Shown here: positions 62,408 to 64,000 of the stretch, in pieces
Layout of the letters: each line of letters opens with the position of its first letter
Numbering within the stretch: the first letter of the stretch is position 1
NCBI RefSeq assembly: GCF_017565745.1
Contig: NZ_JAGDYM010000017.1
Location: forward strand, 18,731 to 82,730
Length of the DNA: 64,000 nt
Reading direction: 5' to 3'
Source: Leucobacter weissii
GTDB lineage: Bacteria; Actinomycetota; Actinomycetes; Actinomycetales; Microbacteriaceae
Made by a program: the position numbers and the translations under genes
Notes under the pieces: model-generated
Told to the model about the DNA's origin: nothing
What the model saw: the letters and a program-made list of their open reading frames with translations, nothing else
The model's database searches: none

Positions 62408-63915
62408 GCGAGAAGGAACGCCTGCACACCGCGGTGCTCGTCGCCCCGGCGGCGGAGCGGCGCCGGCTGCGCAAACAGCGCCGCCAGGCTGCGGCCCGGC
62501 TGCAGGCCGAACAGCGCCGGCAGGAAGTCGCCGCCGCGAAGGCCAAGGCCGACGCGGAGCGTGCCGAGCGCAAGGCCACTCAGTACCTGCCCGCCGCCGG
62601 CGAGCCCGGGCCGGCGGCGCTGCGGTCGCCGGGCAGGTTCCGGCTGCCGCGCCACCAGGACACCTCGGCGACGCTGGCGGCGCAGTACCCGTTCCTCGCC
62701 GAAGGCGGCCTCGGCTCCCAAGGCGTGTTCGTCGGCCAAGACCTCTACTCCGGGGCGTCGTTCGTGTACGACCCGTGGGTGCTGTACCAGGCCGGGATCA
62801 TCACCGCACCGAACGTCGTACTGGCGGGGATCGTCGGCAGCGGCAAGTCGTCGCTGGCGAAGTCGCTGTACACGCGGTCGCTGCCGTTCGGGCGCCGGGT
62901 CTACGTGCCCGGTGACCCGAAAGGGGAGCATACGGAGATCGCCCGCGCGGTCGGGGGCCGGGCGATCCAGCTCGGCCACGGCCTCCACACCCGCTTGAAC
63001 CCGCTCGATGAGGGGTATCGGCCGTGCGGGCTCAGCGACGCCGAATGGGCGAGCACGGTCGCGTCGCGGCGTCGTGACCTGATCGGAGCGCTGACCGAGA
63101 CGGTGCTGACCCGGCCGATGTCGCCGTTGGAGCACACCGCGATCGACGCGGCGCTGGCGCAGACGGTCCGGGAGAACGAGGTACCGATCCTGCCGATGAT
63201 CGTCGACCACCTCCTCACCCCGTCAGATGATCCCGACGGCCGGCTCGCCGAGGACGGGCGGATGGTCGGGCACGCGCTGCGCCGCCTCGTCGCCGGTGAC
63301 CTGTCCGGCCTGTTCGACGGCCCGTCCACCGAAGTGTTCGATCCGACGCTGCCGATGGTGTCGCTGGACCTGTCCCGGGTGACCGAGAACGCCACCCTGG
63401 TGTCGGTGCTGATGACCTGCTCGTCGGCATGGATGGAGTCGGCGCTGCTGGACCCCAACGGCGGACAGCGCTGGGTCATCTACGACGAGGCCTGGAGGCT
63501 GATGTCGGAGCCGGCGCTGCTGAAACGGATGGATGCGCACTGGCGGCTCGCCCGCGCCTACGGCATCAGCAACATGCTCATCTTCCACAAGCTGACCGAC
63601 CTGGAGAACGTCGGCGACCAAGGGTCCGCGATGCGCTCGCTCGCGAACAGCCTGCTGGCGAACGCGGAATCGCGGATCATCTACCGGCAAGAATCCGACC
63701 AGCTCGGCAGCACCGCCAAGACGCTCGGGCTGACCGGCACCGAACGCGAACTCCTCCCGACGCTCGGCACCGGGCAGGGGCTGTGGCGCATCAAGGACCG
63801 CTCCTTCGTCGTCCAGCATCAGCTCCACCCGGACGAGTACGAGCTCTTCGACACCACCGCCCGCATGGGCCGAATTCCCCGCAAGTTCAAGATTTCTGAA
63901 GGCGCTTCAGCGTGA
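62404..63915 (+). CDS. VirB4-like conjugal transfer ATPase
   Basis: 503 residues from a GTG overlapping the previous stop (GTGA). After a charged coiled-coil start (RRRLRKQRRQAAARLQAEQ) come Walker A GIVGSGKSS near 142-150, Walker B RWVIYDEAWRL near 357-367, and RLARAYGISNMLIFHKLTDLENVG and ESRIIYRQESDQLG near the end. These are the landmarks of the TcpF/VirB4/SCO6881 family that powers type IV secretion. Complete within the window; the coupling protein probably lies further right. Confidence 0.92.
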   Translation: MSEKERLHTAVLVAPAAERRRLRKQRRQAAARLQAEQRRQEVAAAKAKADAERAERKATQYLPAAGEPGPAALRSPGRFRLPRHQDTSATLAAQYPFLAEGGLGSQGVFVGQDLYSGASFVYDPWVLYQAGIITAPNVVLAGIVGSGKSSLAKSLYTRSLPFGRRVYVPGDPKGEHTEIARAVGGRAIQLGHGLHTRLNPLDEGYRPCGLSDAEWASTVASRRRDLIGALTETVLTRPMSPLEHTAIDAALAQTVRENEVPILPMIVDHLLTPSDDPDGRLAEDGRMVGHALRRLVAGDLSGLFDGPSTEVFDPTLPMVSLDLSRVTENATLVSVLMTCSSAWMESALLDPNGGQRWVIYDEAWRLMSEPALLKRMDAHWRLARAYGISNMLIFHKLTDLENVGDQGSAMRSLANSLLANAESRIIYRQESDQLGSTAKTLGLTGTERELLPTLGTGQGLWRIKDRSFVVQHQLHPDEYELFDTTARMGRIPRKFKISEGASA

Positions 63916-63944
63916 AGATGCGGGTTGAGGTATCGCTGGGCGGG

Positions 63945-63983
63945 GTGTGAGAGTGCATGTTCGTGGAAGATGCACCCTCACAC
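63945..63983 (+). terminator. Large hairpin after the VirB4-like gene
   Basis: 14-position stem with one mismatch: GTGTGAGAGTGCAT pairs with ATGCACCCTCACAC around an 11-nt loop, 29 nt after the stop and near the window edge. No T-run follows. It could terminate, stabilise, or regulate the gene beyond the edge. Confidence 0.6.
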
Positions 63984-64000
63984 TGCTCGTCGGCGTCGGC

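Overview
High-GC actinobacterial DNA. ClpC, a class of small accessory genes typical of Microbacteriaceae, GTG starts, AGGAGG-type ribosome sites and stop/start overlaps all suggest a Microbacteriaceae relative (Leucobacter- or Microbacterium-like). The family is inferred from gene content; no rRNA or tRNA is present to confirm it.

Left part (about 1-19,200), chromosome-like. A seven-gene plus-strand operon (251-9,626) combines a DszA/SnaA/NtaA-type flavin monooxygenase, two DszC/SfnB-type acyl-CoA-dehydrogenase-like monooxygenases, a CUT2 (ribose-type) ABC importer and a MetY-like sulfhydrylase. I read it as an uptake, C-S cleavage and methionine/homocysteine synthesis unit for an unknown organosulfur compound. 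Housekeeping-type genes follow: a small acidic protein, an anchored protein, an ArgA-like acetyltransferase, clpC, a DUF2975/XRE pair with an AT-rich operator, a DUF559 (VSR-like) gene flanked by short repeats, a histidine phosphatase and cardiolipin synthase.

Middle part (about 19,200-28,700), a patchwork of accessory genes and debris: an IS3-type transposase remnant, a truncated gene, an internally deleted isochorismatase fused in frame, a frameshifted membrane protein, an ArsR/MFS pair, a serine-recombinase catalytic domain and a separate HTH protein, then DprA-like and Schlafen/AlbA_2 proteins.

Right part (about 28,700-64,000), an integrative conjugative element or conjugative plasmid, not complete at the right edge. 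It opens with a MobF relaxase-helicase, a MerR regulator and a frameshifted cytosine methyltransferase. A copper-resistance island follows (34,467-47,997): CueP, DUF305, DUF6153, two MFS exporters, a TetR/FAD-oxidoreductase pair, CopZ, a His-rich protein, CopA, a YHS protein, CopB and CsoR, with two near-identical CsoR-type operators at 36,439 and 41,438. Then come an AraC regulator, ArdC antirestriction protein, primase-polymerase, DUF2637/SpdB-like protein, ParB, and a type IV secretion set: a TcpC/VirB8-like protein, a three-domain cell-wall hydrolase, two DUF6112 proteins, a VirB6/TrbL-like protein, an SCO6880-like protein, two Ala-rich paralogues and a VirB4-like ATPase. The VirD4 coupling protein, integrase and attachment sites were not found in the window.

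The best leads are the organosulfur operon, a leader with mutually exclusive hairpins ahead of ardC, a duplicated leader placed exactly 50 nt before three transfer genes, the separated recombinase domain and HTH protein, and the dual-frame methyltransferase locus.
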